Of a stretch of DNA of 64,000 nt, positions 16,690 through 24,370 are shown in pieces. The stretch is from Nocardia brasiliensis ATCC 700358 (lineage in GTDB: Bacteria; Actinomycetota; Actinomycetes; Mycobacteriales; Mycobacteriaceae), in NCBI RefSeq assembly GCF_000250675.2, contig NC_018681.1:2728001-2792000 (forward strand), in the 5' to 3' direction. The notes under the pieces were generated by a model, which did no database searches, was not told the DNA's origin, and was given only the letters and a program-made list of their open reading frames with translations. The first letter of the stretch is position 1. Every line of letters starts with the position of its first letter. Position numbers and translations under genes: made by a program.

Positions 16690-17543
16690 TGGCGACACTG
16701 GACGCAGGAGTACTCGGCAGGCGCGGCCGTGCACCGGCCGCGGCGCTCGCCGAACGTAAAACGGCCCGGCGCAGGCTCGGTCCGGGACGGCCGATTCCGT
16801 TCGGCGTCGCCCTCGGCCCCGCGCTGCTGATCGCGGCCTGGGTGCTCGGATCCGCCTCCGGCGCACTGGATCCGGAGACGCTGCCCGCGCCGTGGGTGGT
16901 CGCCCGGACCGCGGGCGATCTGGCCGCGGACGGCCGCTTGCAGTCGAATCTGCTGACCTCGGTGCAGCGAGCCGGGATCGGACTGGTCATCGGCGTGCTC
17001 GCCGGCCTGATCCTGGCCTTGATCGCGGGACTCAGCCGGATCGGGGAAGCCTTGGTGGACGGCCCCATTCAGATCAAGCGGGCGATCCCGACCTTGGCGT
17101 TGATTCCGCTGTTCATCGTCTGGTTCGGCATCGGCGAAGAGATGAAGTTGATCGTCATCACGACCAGCGTGGCCATCCCGATCTACCTCAACACCCACGC
17201 CTACCTGCGCAGCGTCGACGCCGGATACGTGGAACTCGCGCAGACCGTGCGACTTTCGCGCTGGGGCTTCATCCGCCGCGTCGCGCTGCCCGGATCGCTG
17301 CCCGGCTTCTTCATCGGGCTGCGGCTCGCGGTCACCATCGCGTGGCTGGCCCTGGTGGTGGTGGAACAGGTCAACGCGACCAGTGGCATCGGCTACCTGA
17401 TGACCCAGGCCCGCACCTACGGGCAGATCGACGTGATCGTGGTCGGCCTCGTGATCTACGGCCTGCTGGGGCTTTTCGGCGATCTCGCGGTCCGCGCGGT
17501 GGAAAGGAAGGCGCTGTCATGGCGATCGGCACTGGGCGACTGA
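16689..17543 (+). CDS. ABC transporter permease (SsuC-like)
   Basis: A 284-residue inner-membrane permease of the SsuC/TauC family with about six helices. The EAA-type loop reads YVELAQTVRLSRWGFIRRVALPG, followed by GSLPGFFIGLRLAV. ATG 16689 overlaps the stop of the binding-protein gene (ATGA-type overlap), and its 3' end overlaps the ATPase start by 25 bp, so the three genes are coupled. Confidence 0.9.
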   Translation: MATLDAGVLGRRGRAPAAALAERKTARRRLGPGRPIPFGVALGPALLIAAWVLGSASGALDPETLPAPWVVARTAGDLAADGRLQSNLLTSVQRAGIGLVIGVLAGLILALIAGLSRIGEALVDGPIQIKRAIPTLALIPLFIVWFGIGEEMKLIVITTSVAIPIYLNTHAYLRSVDAGYVELAQTVRLSRWGFIRRVALPGSLPGFFIGLRLAVTIAWLALVVVEQVNATSGIGYLMTQARTYGQIDVIVVGLVIYGLLGLFGDLAVRAVERKALSWRSALGD

Positions 17544-18280
17544 GCGTCGTGCGCACCCGGGAGCTGCGCCGCGGCTTCGGCGAGCGCGTCGTGCTGCGCG
17601 ACCTCGACATCGATATCGCGCGCGGCGAATTCGTCGCCCTGCTGGGTCGCAGCGGCTCCGGCAAGAGCACCCTGCTGCGGGCGCTCGCCGAATTGGATTA
17701 CGACGTGCCGGGTTCGGGCGAGCTGACTGTGCCCGCCGAACGGGCCGTGGTGTTCCAGGACTCGCGGCTGCTGCCGTGGGCGCGGGTGCTCGACAACGTG
17801 ATTCTCGGCTTGACCGGCAGCGGCGCGGCCGAACGCGGCCGTGCGGCGCTCGCCGAGGTCGGCCTGGCGGGTCGCGAAAAGGCCTGGCCCAGGGAGCTTT
17901 CCGGGGGCGAGCAGCAGCGCGTCGCGTTGGCGCGGTCGCTGGTCCGGGAACCGGAGTTGCTGCTGGCCGACGAACCGTTCGGCGCGCTCGACGCGCTCAC
18001 CCGGATCAAGATGCACGCGCTGCTGCAGGACCTGTGCGCCCGGCACAAGCCCGCCGTGCTGCTGGTCACCCACGATGTCGACGAGGCCGTGCTGCTCGCC
18101 GACCGGGTGCTGGTGCTCGACGACGGCAGTATCGCGGTGGACCAGCACATCGATCTGGAACGTCCCCGCCATCACAGTGATCCGTCCTTCAACCACTACC
18201 GGTCCCTGCTGCTGGCCAGCCTGGGCGTCGGTCCCGCCGGTCAGCCGGCCCCGCACGCGGAAGAGAAGCAAGCCTCATGA
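17519..18280 (+). CDS. ABC transporter ATP-binding protein (SsuB-like)
   Basis: A 253-residue ATPase. Walker A is GRSGSGKST, the Q-loop VVFQDSRLLPW, the signature LSGGEQQRVALARSL, Walker B LLLADEPFGALD, and the H-loop VTHDVDEA. The SRLLPW motif is typical of nitrate/sulfonate/taurine ATPases. It overlaps the permease gene and is itself overlapped by the monooxygenase start, consistent with one operon. Confidence 0.92.
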   Translation: MAIGTGRLSVVRTRELRRGFGERVVLRDLDIDIARGEFVALLGRSGSGKSTLLRALAELDYDVPGSGELTVPAERAVVFQDSRLLPWARVLDNVILGLTGSGAAERGRAALAEVGLAGREKAWPRELSGGEQQRVALARSLVREPELLLADEPFGALDALTRIKMHALLQDLCARHKPAVLLVTHDVDEAVLLADRVLVLDDGSIAVDQHIDLERPRHHSDPSFNHYRSLLLASLGVGPAGQPAPHAEEKQAS

Positions 18281-19626
18281 GTACTCCCCGTCAGCTCAGC
18301 CTGAACGCGTTCATCTACCCGTCCGGCCATCACGAGGCGGCGTGGCGGCATCCCGACAGTCAGCCGCACCGGATCTACGACGCCGCCTACTACCAGGAGA
18401 TCGGCCGCACGGCCGAGGCCGCGAAGCTGGACGCGGTGTTCTTCGCCGACGGCCCGGCGCTGCGCACCAACGTCGAGCACAACGCGGGCTCCGGCCTGGA
18501 GCCGATCACGCTGCTCACCGCGATCGCCACGGCGACAACACATCTCGGGTTGATCGCGACCGCGTCGACGACCTATTACGAGCCGTACAACCTGGCCCGG
18601 CTGTTCTCCACGCTCGACCACATCTCCGGTGGCCGGGCGGGCTGGAACATCGTCACCACCGGCACCGATCTCGCCGCCGCCAACTTCGGTTTGGCCGAAC
18701 ACCCGGGTCACGCCGAACGCTACGCGCGGGCAAGGGAATTCGTGGACGTGGTGGTCGCGCTGTGGGACAGCTGGGAAGACGACGCCATCGTGCTGGACCA
18801 GGCCGGCGGGCGGTACGCCGATCCCGCCAAGATCCACCCCATCGACTTCGTCGGCGAATACCTGCGGGTGCGTGGGCCGTTCAACGCACCGCGCACGCCG
18901 CAGGGTTACCCGGTACTGGTTCAAGCCGGAGCCTCCAACGAAGGGCGTTCGTTCGCGGGCAAATACGCGGAGGCGATCTTCACCGCCCATCAGCGGCTGG
19001 CGGACGCGCAAGCCTTCTACGCCGACATCAAGGCCCAGGCCGCAGGTTTCGGGCGCGCTCCGGAACAGGTCAAGATTCTGCCCGGGATCAGCCCGTTCAT
19101 CGGCGATACCGAGGCGGCGGCCAAGCGGCTCGAACGCGAGTTCAACGAGCTGACCGTCCCGGAATACGGTCTGAGCCAACTGGAGAACATCGTCGGCAAG
19201 AGTCTGCGGCACCTGCCGCTGGACGGCGACATCCCGGTCGACCTGTTCGACGACGCGGGCGATGTCACCGACAACGGCCGAAGCAGACTGCAGGTCGTCG
19301 CCGGCATCGTGCAACGCGAGCGGCCGACCGTGCGCGGTCTGCTGCACCGGCTCGCCGGTGCGCGCGGGCACCGGGTGTTCGCGGGTACGCCGGAACAGGT
19401 CGCCGACACCATCGAGGAGTGGTTCCGCAGCGGTGCCGCAGACGGTTTCAACGTGATGCCGCCGTACTACCCGGGCGGCCTAGAGCTGTTCGCCGCGACC
19501 GTCGTCCCGATCCTGCAGGAACGCGGCCTCTTCCGCACCGAGTACAGCGGCACCACGCTGCGCGACCATTTCGGCCTGCCCCGCCCCGAAAGCCGCTTCG
19601 CCCGCCGCCCCGCGCTCGCCGGGTGA
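18277..19626 (+). CDS. LLM-class flavin-dependent monooxygenase (NtaA/SnaA/DszA family)
   Basis: A 449-residue luciferase-like monooxygenase that would use reduced flavin and oxygen on the imported compound. Family marks are LNAFIYPSGHHEAAWRHP, FFADGPAL, LDHISGGRAGWNIVTT, NFGLAEHPGHAERYARA and YPVLVQAGASNEGR. The ATG overlaps the ATPase stop. Members act on sulfones, nitrilotriacetate or related chelators. With an SsuABC-type importer, desulfonation of an organosulfur compound is the best guess. No flavin reductase lies in the operon. Confidence 0.9.
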   Translation: MSTPRQLSLNAFIYPSGHHEAAWRHPDSQPHRIYDAAYYQEIGRTAEAAKLDAVFFADGPALRTNVEHNAGSGLEPITLLTAIATATTHLGLIATASTTYYEPYNLARLFSTLDHISGGRAGWNIVTTGTDLAAANFGLAEHPGHAERYARAREFVDVVVALWDSWEDDAIVLDQAGGRYADPAKIHPIDFVGEYLRVRGPFNAPRTPQGYPVLVQAGASNEGRSFAGKYAEAIFTAHQRLADAQAFYADIKAQAAGFGRAPEQVKILPGISPFIGDTEAAAKRLEREFNELTVPEYGLSQLENIVGKSLRHLPLDGDIPVDLFDDAGDVTDNGRSRLQVVAGIVQRERPTVRGLLHRLAGARGHRVFAGTPEQVADTIEEWFRSGAADGFNVMPPYYPGGLELFAATVVPILQERGLFRTEYSGTTLRDHFGLPRPESRFARRPALAG

Positions 19627-19687
19627 GTCCGCCACCCCGCGCTCGCCTGGTGAGTCCGCCGGTCCGCGCGTGCCCGGTGAGCACGCC
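19610..19687 (+). repeat. Three 24-bp direct repeats straddling the monooxygenase stop codon
   Basis: Units at 19610-19633, 19637-19660 and 19664-19687 share CCGCGCtCGCCnGGTGAGTCCGCC-type sequence at a 27-bp period. Each includes an in-frame TGA, the first being the real stop of the monooxygenase. The period is a multiple of three, so each repeat adds a spare stop. The gap up to 19813 otherwise holds nothing I can name. Confidence 0.6.
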
Positions 19688-19813
19688 GGTCAGGCGCGTG
19701 CCCGATCCTGCTGTCGTGCAGCGGAATTCTGCGGGATCCCGAGTAGGGGTGAAGCGGGCTCAGGGAGTTTCGGCCGGTGCGGTCGACGCGCTACGTTCTG
19801 TCCGTGCGGTGAA

Positions 19814-20398
19814 TCAGCGGACGCGGGTGCCGAGCAGGTGTCGCACGCCCGCGACGAACAGTTGCAGGCCGAAGTCGAAACGCGCTGTGGGATCCGGGAT
19901 CTCGTCGAGCGGGGTGTCGTCCTCGGGTAGTGCGCCCGCGGAATCCATCTGCATTCTGGACTGTTCGTCGACGGTCTGGCCGAGCACGTAGTACAGCAGT
20001 GTGAAGGAGCTGAGCTCGGCCTCGGAGCGAGGCATGCCCGCTCGAATGGCGGCGCTCACCATGCGTTCCCGGCCTTTGCTCGTGGTGAGCCGGGAAGCGT
20101 AAGTGGCCGAGACCAATTCGGCGCCGTCCCGGTAGGCGAGCAGACAGTCGCGCAGCCGGTGCGCCAATTCGATGACCTGGCCGGACCATTCGGTCGCGAC
20201 GATCGGATCGTCCATCGGCGCGAGGATCTTGTCCGCGACCGCGCCGAGCAGCGCCTGCTTGTTCGGGAAGTGCCAGTACAGTGCGCCGGGCTGCACCTGG
20301 AGCGAGCCGGCCAGCCTGCGCATGGTCAGATCGGCGAGGCCGTACTGGTCGAGAATCGCGATGGCGCCGTCGACCACGTCCGCTCTGTGCAACTGCAC
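19814..20398 (-). CDS. bioQ: TetR-family biotin regulator BioQ
   Basis: A 194-residue TetR regulator. The N-terminal DNA-binding domain reads IAILDQYGLADLTMRRLAGSL, then VQPGALYWHFPNKQALLGAV; the C-terminal half is a helical ligand/dimer domain. The GTG at 20398 is chosen because a perfect GGAGG lies seven to eight bases upstream. It is divergent from bioB with a TGAAC-N3-GTTCA box in the shared region, the same arrangement described for mycobacterial bioQ/bioB. It should repress bioA, bioF and bioB when biotin is plentiful. Confidence 0.88.
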   Translation of the reverse strand: MQLHRADVVDGAIAILDQYGLADLTMRRLAGSLQVQPGALYWHFPNKQALLGAVADKILAPMDDPIVATEWSGQVIELAHRLRDCLLAYRDGAELVSATYASRLTTSKGRERMVSAAIRAGMPRSEAELSSFTLLYYVLGQTVDEQSRMQMDSAGALPEDDTPLDEIPDPTARFDFGLQLFVAGVRHLLGTRVR

Positions 20399-20532
20399 CC
20401 GATTTCCTCCGTCTATCCATGGCAGTACCTGTCTGTGCACGCACGCTACCGCCTCGGGACGCTCGGTTGTGCCGCCGCGTCCGAGTCACGCCTCGGGTGC
20501 CGCAGTGTTTTGACTCACTGCCCGCACTACCC

Positions 20533-20552
20533 TAACCTGAACGCCGTTCAAG
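20533..20552. promoter_or_regulatory. BioQ operator in the bioQ-bioB intergenic region
   Basis: TGAACGCCGTTCA (20538-20550) has the same core as the boxes before bioA and bioF, with slightly imperfect flanks. It overlaps TAACCT (20533-20538), a -10-like hexamer facing bioB, 41 bp before the bioB start. The bioA box sits at the identical distance from its start codon. Confidence 0.85.
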
Positions 20553-20590
20553 TTGCACGGCCACCTCGGCCGGACGAAGGGATTCGTGCA

Positions 20591-21631
20591 GTGACCCAGG
20601 CCCCAGTTGATACGTCTTCGCCCGCCCTGTCGGCTCCGGGCGCGATCCTGTCCGTCGCTCGTGCACAGGTGCTCGACCGCGGTGTCGGGCTCACCCAGGA
20701 GCAGACCCTCGAGGTGCTTCGCCTCGGCGACGATCAGCTCGAGGAGCTGCTCGCCCTGGCCCACGACGTGCGGATGAAGTGGTGCGGCCCGGAGGTCGAG
20801 GTCGAGGGCATCATCAGCCTGAAGACCGGTGGCTGCCCCGAGGACTGCCACTTCTGCTCCCAGTCCGGCCTGTTCCAGTCGCCGGTGCGGGCCGCCTGGC
20901 TCGATATCCCGAGCCTCGTCGAAGCCGCCAAGCAGACCGCCAAGACCGGCGCCACCGAATTCTGCATCGTGGCCGCGGTGCGTGGCCCGGACGCGCGCCT
21001 GATGGCGCAGGTCGCCGCGGGCGTCGAAGCGATCCGCAACGAGGTCGACATCCAGGTCGCCTGCTCGCTGGGCATGCTCACCCAGGAACAGGTCGACCAG
21101 CTCGCCGCGATGGGCGTGCACCGCTACAACCACAACCTGGAGACCTCGCGCTCCTACTTCCCGAACGTGGTCACCACGCACACCTGGGAAGAACGCTGGG
21201 ACACCCTGCGCATGGTGCGCGCGGCGGGCATGGAGGTGTGCTGCGGCGGCATCCTCGGTATGGGCGAAACCCTGGAGCAGCGTGCGGAATTCGCGGCGAA
21301 CCTGGCCGAACTGGAACCGGACGAGGTCCCGCTGAACTTCCTCAACCCGCGCCCCGGCACCCCCTTCGGCGAGCTCGAGGTGCTGCCCGCGGCGGACGCG
21401 CTGCGCGCGGTCGCCGCGTTCCGGCTCGCCTTGCCGCGCACCATCCTTCGTTTCGCGGGCGGTCGCGAGATCACCCTCGGCGACCTCGGCGCCAAGCAGG
21501 GCATCCTCGGCGGCATCAACGCCGTCATCGTCGGCAACTACCTGACCACCCTCGGCCGGCCCGCCGAGGCGGATCTGGATCTGCTGGGCGAGTTGAAGAT
21601 GCCGATCAAGGCGCTCAACGAAACCCTCTGA
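20591..21631 (+). CDS. bioB: Biotin synthase BioB
   Basis: Radical-SAM enzyme of 346 residues that inserts sulfur into dethiobiotin. The CPEDCHFC cluster motif (Cys ~82, 86, 89) binds the [4Fe-4S] SAM cluster. Other family marks are YNHNLETSRSYF, GGILGMGET, PLNFLNPRPGTPF and FAGGREITLGD. GTG 20591 gives normal length. Followed eight bases later by bsaP, the accessory protein that actinobacterial BioB needs for turnover. Confidence 0.97.
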   Translation: MTQAPVDTSSPALSAPGAILSVARAQVLDRGVGLTQEQTLEVLRLGDDQLEELLALAHDVRMKWCGPEVEVEGIISLKTGGCPEDCHFCSQSGLFQSPVRAAWLDIPSLVEAAKQTAKTGATEFCIVAAVRGPDARLMAQVAAGVEAIRNEVDIQVACSLGMLTQEQVDQLAAMGVHRYNHNLETSRSYFPNVVTTHTWEERWDTLRMVRAAGMEVCCGGILGMGETLEQRAEFAANLAELEPDEVPLNFLNPRPGTPFGELEVLPAADALRAVAAFRLALPRTILRFAGGREITLGDLGAKQGILGGINAVIVGNYLTTLGRPAEADLDLLGELKMPIKALNETL

Positions 21632-21639
21632 CCCGGCCC

Positions 21640-21867
21640 ATGAGTAGTGTCATGCCCATGGACGAGCGCTACAACCCGTTCACCGGCAAACGGATCGTGC
21701 CCGGTCTCGACGACGCCGTGCCCGCGGCCGCCGCACTGGGTCTGGAACCGCCGCGGTTCTGTGTGCAGTGCGGTCGCCGGATGATCGTGCAGGTGAGTCC
21801 GGACGGCTGGTGGGCAAAATGCTCCCGGCACGGTGTGATCGACGCCGCCAGTCTGGAACTGCGCTAG
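21640..21867 (+). CDS. bsaP: Biotin synthase auxiliary protein BsaP
   Basis: A 75-residue protein, homologous in position and sequence style to M. tuberculosis Rv1590. It begins with MDERYNPFTGKRI and carries CVQCGRRM and a later WAKCSRHG, a three-cysteine set fit to bind or repair an Fe-S cluster. BsaP was recently reported to be required by mycobacterial-type BioB. Start codons at 21640, 21652 and 21658 are all possible. Its stop overlaps the next gene's GTG. Confidence 0.88.
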   Translation: MSSVMPMDERYNPFTGKRIVPGLDDAVPAAAALGLEPPRFCVQCGRRMIVQVSPDGWWAKCSRHGVIDAASLELR

Positions 21868-22544
21868 TGCCGGGCACGCCGGCCGCCGCGCCGCACGAGG
21901 TGCGCGGCGCCGCCGCGATCGCGCTGCTCGTGGTGCTGGCCAGTGCGCTCGTCGGGGTGCTGTGGGGCATGGTCGCGCCGACCGAGCAGCTGTTCGTGGT
22001 GGAGCAGGGCCGTGGCGCCGTGCTGACCGGGGAGAGTGCGCATCAGTTCGACGCGGTCGCGATGTTCGTCTGCTTCGGCGCGGTCACCGGTCTGCTCACC
22101 GCGATCGCGGCCTGGCGCCGGCGCGTGCTGCGCGGCCCGCTGCTGCAGATCGGGCTGCTGGTCGGCTCGCTCGTCGGGGCCGTCGTGATGGCGAAGCTCG
22201 GCGAGCAGGTCGCCGAATGGGCTCATCCGCGGCCGCATGATCCGCCGATCGGGCAGATCGTCGAGCTGCCCAGCGAGATGGGCAGTTGGCTGGCGCTGAT
22301 CGTGCAGCCGCTGGTCGCCTCGCTCATCGTGCTGTTCTGTGCGGCGCTGAGTCCGTCGGAAGATCTGGGCACCGGAACCGGTCCCGCCCGTGCGACAGCG
22401 CCGCTCGGGTCGTTCGGCGCCCCGACTTATCCCGCGGGCGACGCGTCGTACCCGGCGGGTGGGCCGGCCGTGCCCTACGGTGGTTACGAGCCCGCCGGAG
22501 AGGCCGGTTCCGGATCACCGCCGCAGACCCGGCCAAGCCACTGA
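21867..22544 (+). CDS. DUF2567 family membrane protein (Rv1591-like)
   Basis: A 225-residue membrane protein with four hydrophobic helices (AAIALLVVLASALVGVLWG; FDAVAMFVCFGAVTGLLTAI; LLQIGLLVGSLVGAVVMA; LALIVQPLVASLIVLFCAAL) and a proline/glycine-rich cytoplasmic tail. It matches Rv1591 in place and topology. The GTG start overlaps the bsaP stop, so it is co-translated with bioB-bsaP. Function unknown; a role in biotin or Fe-S supply is only suggested by coupling. Confidence 0.8.
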   Translation: MPGTPAAAPHEVRGAAAIALLVVLASALVGVLWGMVAPTEQLFVVEQGRGAVLTGESAHQFDAVAMFVCFGAVTGLLTAIAAWRRRVLRGPLLQIGLLVGSLVGAVVMAKLGEQVAEWAHPRPHDPPIGQIVELPSEMGSWLALIVQPLVASLIVLFCAALSPSEDLGTGTGPARATAPLGSFGAPTYPAGDASYPAGGPAVPYGGYEPAGEAGSGSPPQTRPSH

Positions 22545-22597
22545 CGGTGTTGTCCGAACCGTTGCCCGGCCGACAGCTCAGATCTACCGCAGGCTCC

Positions 22598-22603
22598 TAG
22601 AAT
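22598..22603 (+). promoter_or_regulatory. -10 promoter element for the DUF1353 gene
   Basis: TAGAAT at 22598-22603 lies 36 bp before the GTG start in a 95-bp gap and is a good actinobacterial -10 match. A Shine-Dalgarno-like GAGAGG follows at ~22627. Inferred. Confidence 0.35.
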
Positions 22604-22639
22604 TGGGGGACACGCTGTGCGTTCGGAGAGGAACGGGTT

Positions 22640-23173
22640 GTGGCGTTCGTCGGTAGCGGGCTGGTCGTCGAGGAGCTCGACGCGCAGTTCTGGCGGGTGG
22701 TCGAACCGCTCGTGTATCAAGGTGATTCGCAGGAATTCGTGATTCCGGCCGGGTTCCGCACCGATTTCGCGTCGGTGCCGCGGGCGCTGGTGTGGCTGGT
22801 GCCCCGCTACGGCGCCTACACCCGCGCGGCCATCCTGCACGACTTCCTGCGCAGTACCGGGGCGGTGAGCGTCGCCGACGCCGACGGTCTGTTCCGCCGC
22901 TGCCTGCGCGAGATGAACGTGGCGGTGCCGCGCCGCTGGATGATGTGGGCGGCAGTGCGTTTGGCCAGCGGCCTGCGCGGCGCGAGCTTCGGCGCCGTCG
23001 CGATCTGGGTGCTGATCGCCGTCCCGTCCGTGCTGTTCCTGGCGGTTCCGGTCATCGTCGTGCAGCTGTTCCTGGTGCTGTTCTGGTTCGTGGAGTTGTT
23101 CTGCTGGGCCGTCTCCCGCGTCTTCACCCGCACCGCCGCGCCACCGCCCGAACCGCAGATGAAGACCGCCTGA
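22640..23173 (+). CDS. DUF1353 family protein with C-terminal membrane helices
   Basis: A 177-residue protein. The first ~110 residues match DUF1353: FVIPAGFRTDFASVPRAL, then AAILHDFLR. DUF1353 is common in phage and prophage genes but is also found in chromosomes. The C-terminus adds two hydrophobic helices near residues 120-165, unusual for the phage versions. GTG start with GAGAGG upstream. Function unknown. Confidence 0.8.
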   Translation: MAFVGSGLVVEELDAQFWRVVEPLVYQGDSQEFVIPAGFRTDFASVPRALVWLVPRYGAYTRAAILHDFLRSTGAVSVADADGLFRRCLREMNVAVPRRWMMWAAVRLASGLRGASFGAVAIWVLIAVPSVLFLAVPVIVVQLFLVLFWFVELFCWAVSRVFTRTAAPPPEPQMKTA

Positions 23174-23181
23174 CCGTGCGC

Positions 23182-23712
23182 ATGAGCCTGCCCACACTGG
23201 TGGTGGTCAGTGGACCGCCGGGCGTCGGCAAGACCACCCTCGCGCACAGTTTGGCGCGGCGGCTCGGCTGCCCGGCCGTGTGCCGCGACGAGATCAAAGA
23301 GGGGATGGTGCACGCCACCCCGGGATTCGTTGCCGGGGTGGATAATTCACTCGACCTACGGACGTTGTCGGTGTTCTTCGAGACGCTGGAACTGCTCCTG
23401 CGTGCCGGAGTCACGACGGTGGCGGAGGCCGCTTTCCAAGACCGGCTGTGGCGGCCGGGCTTGACCCCGCTGCTGGGTCTGGCGCAGCTGCGCGTCGTGC
23501 ACTGTGTGGCCGCGCCCGAGATCGCTGCCGAGCGAATCCGGCAGCGCCGGAACGAGAATCGGCTCCGTCGCGCGCATTCGGCGCCCGGGTCGGCAGTGCC
23601 GGTCGGCAGGCCGTTCGACCGGGTCGCCCTGGACGTGCCCTGCCTCGAGGTCGACACCGCTGCCGGCTACGACCCGTCGCTCGACGAGGTGGTCGCCTTC
23701 ATCAACCGATAG
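23182..23712 (+). CDS. AAA family ATPase / small-molecule kinase-like protein
   Basis: A 176-residue P-loop protein with Walker A GPPGVGKTT near residue 10, a CRDEIKEGM segment and a helical lid with RIRQRRNENRLRR. This resembles the AAA_33/shikimate-kinase-like group that phosphorylates small molecules. ATG 23182 is used; a GTG at 23176 is equally placed. It starts nine bases after the DUF1353 gene and marks the last gene before the accessory region. Substrate unknown. Confidence 0.82.
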   Translation: MSLPTLVVVSGPPGVGKTTLAHSLARRLGCPAVCRDEIKEGMVHATPGFVAGVDNSLDLRTLSVFFETLELLLRAGVTTVAEAAFQDRLWRPGLTPLLGLAQLRVVHCVAAPEIAAERIRQRRNENRLRRAHSAPGSAVPVGRPFDRVALDVPCLEVDTAAGYDPSLDEVVAFINR

Positions 23713-23840
23713 TGCTCAGCCGACTGCACTGACCACGAACTCGGTTCTCGCCCAAGGTCGTACGAAACAAGCTGCCAACCCGAGCGCCTGCCTGCGCTGT
23801 GGTCAACTCCACGTCGATCCGAGCATGTCGCACGCTCGGC

Positions 23841-23860
23841 GGCAGAAGTGGATGTTCTGC
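23841..23860 (+). repeat. Dispersed GGCAGAAGnGGAyGTTC repeat, copy A
   Basis: GGCAGAAGTGGATGTTCTGC. First of five related intergenic copies in 23.8-28.3 kb, all in the same orientation. It lies left of the amber-suppressor tRNA in a 223-bp gap (23713-23935) with no supportable gene. Confidence 0.6.
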
Positions 23861-23935
23861 GCCGCAGGGCATCAGCGTTGTGCTGGCCGCGCGATCAGCG
23901 GCTCGAGTGTGCGTTGGGCCGCAGTTGGCCGGGGG

Positions 23936-24007
23936 TGCCCCAGGCGGGAGTCGAACCCGTTTATGGCCGCTTTAGAGGCGGCTGCTCGGCCGTCGAGCTT
24001 CTGGGGC
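23936..24007 (-). tRNA. Putative amber-suppressor tRNA, anticodon CUA
   Basis: The minus strand folds into a full cloverleaf. There is a 7-bp acceptor stem (GCCCCAG with CTGGGGC), a 4-bp D stem GCTC/GAGC, a 5-bp anticodon stem GCCGC/GCGGC, and a T loop TTCGACT on stem ACGGG/CCCGC with one A-C mismatch. The seven-base anticodon loop is CTCTAAA, which puts CUA at 34-36 and so decodes UAG. The discriminator is A and CCA is not encoded. The core is odd: A at position 8 instead of U, a short D loop GACGGCC lacking A14, and 71-72 nt total. It lies 51 bp after a gene with an in-frame UAG. A degenerate tRNA relic is the alternative. Confidence 0.72.
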
Positions 24008-24058
24008 TGATGGGGTGGCTGGCAACGTCCGCGCTGTCGGCCACCCCGTGATGACCGA

Positions 24059-24370
24059 TCAGGGTGCGTCCGGATCGTCGATCCGGTCCCGCAGATCGGT
24101 GTTCGCGATCCCGGCCCTGGCGGCTCGGTACTCCTCGGCAGTCAGGGATCGCCCGAGCTCGTCGAGCGTCCGCAGCACGAACCGTTGTGTGACGACGCGG
24201 CGGTTCAGTACGTCGAGGGCGGCGGCCTGCCGCCAAACCTTGCGCTGCAGCCAGCGTGTGGCTGTGGGCAGGTCCCCGGCGAGTTGGGCGCGCAGCGCGT
24301 CCCGCTCGGCGGCGAGCTCGACGAGTTGGGCGCGCAAGTCGCTCAGCTAAGTGTCGATGGAGATAGTCAT
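24059..24370 (-). CDS. Small coiled-coil protein with in-frame UAG at codon 8 (read-through CDS)
   Basis: A near-perfect Shine-Dalgarno sequence AGGAGGTGA sits four bases before ATG 24370. Translation gives MTISIDT, then UAG (24347-24349), and the same frame continues for 95 more codons: LSDLRAQLVELAAERDAL, LQRKVWRQAAALDVLNRRVV, LTAEEYRAARAG, ending DDPDAP. The leading part is a likely coiled coil. The ATG overlaps the stop of the Pth2-like gene (ATGA), so it is coupled to it. With UAG read as an amino acid the product is 103 residues; otherwise it is a 7-residue peptide. An internal TTG at 24337 could start a shorter form but has no obvious ribosome site. Family unknown. Confidence 0.6.

Noticed and set aside
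23936..24007. Pyrrolysine tRNA
   Set aside because: The anticodon loop matches, but the D arm, linker and variable region are not of tRNA-Pyl type and no pylS or pylBCD genes are in the window.
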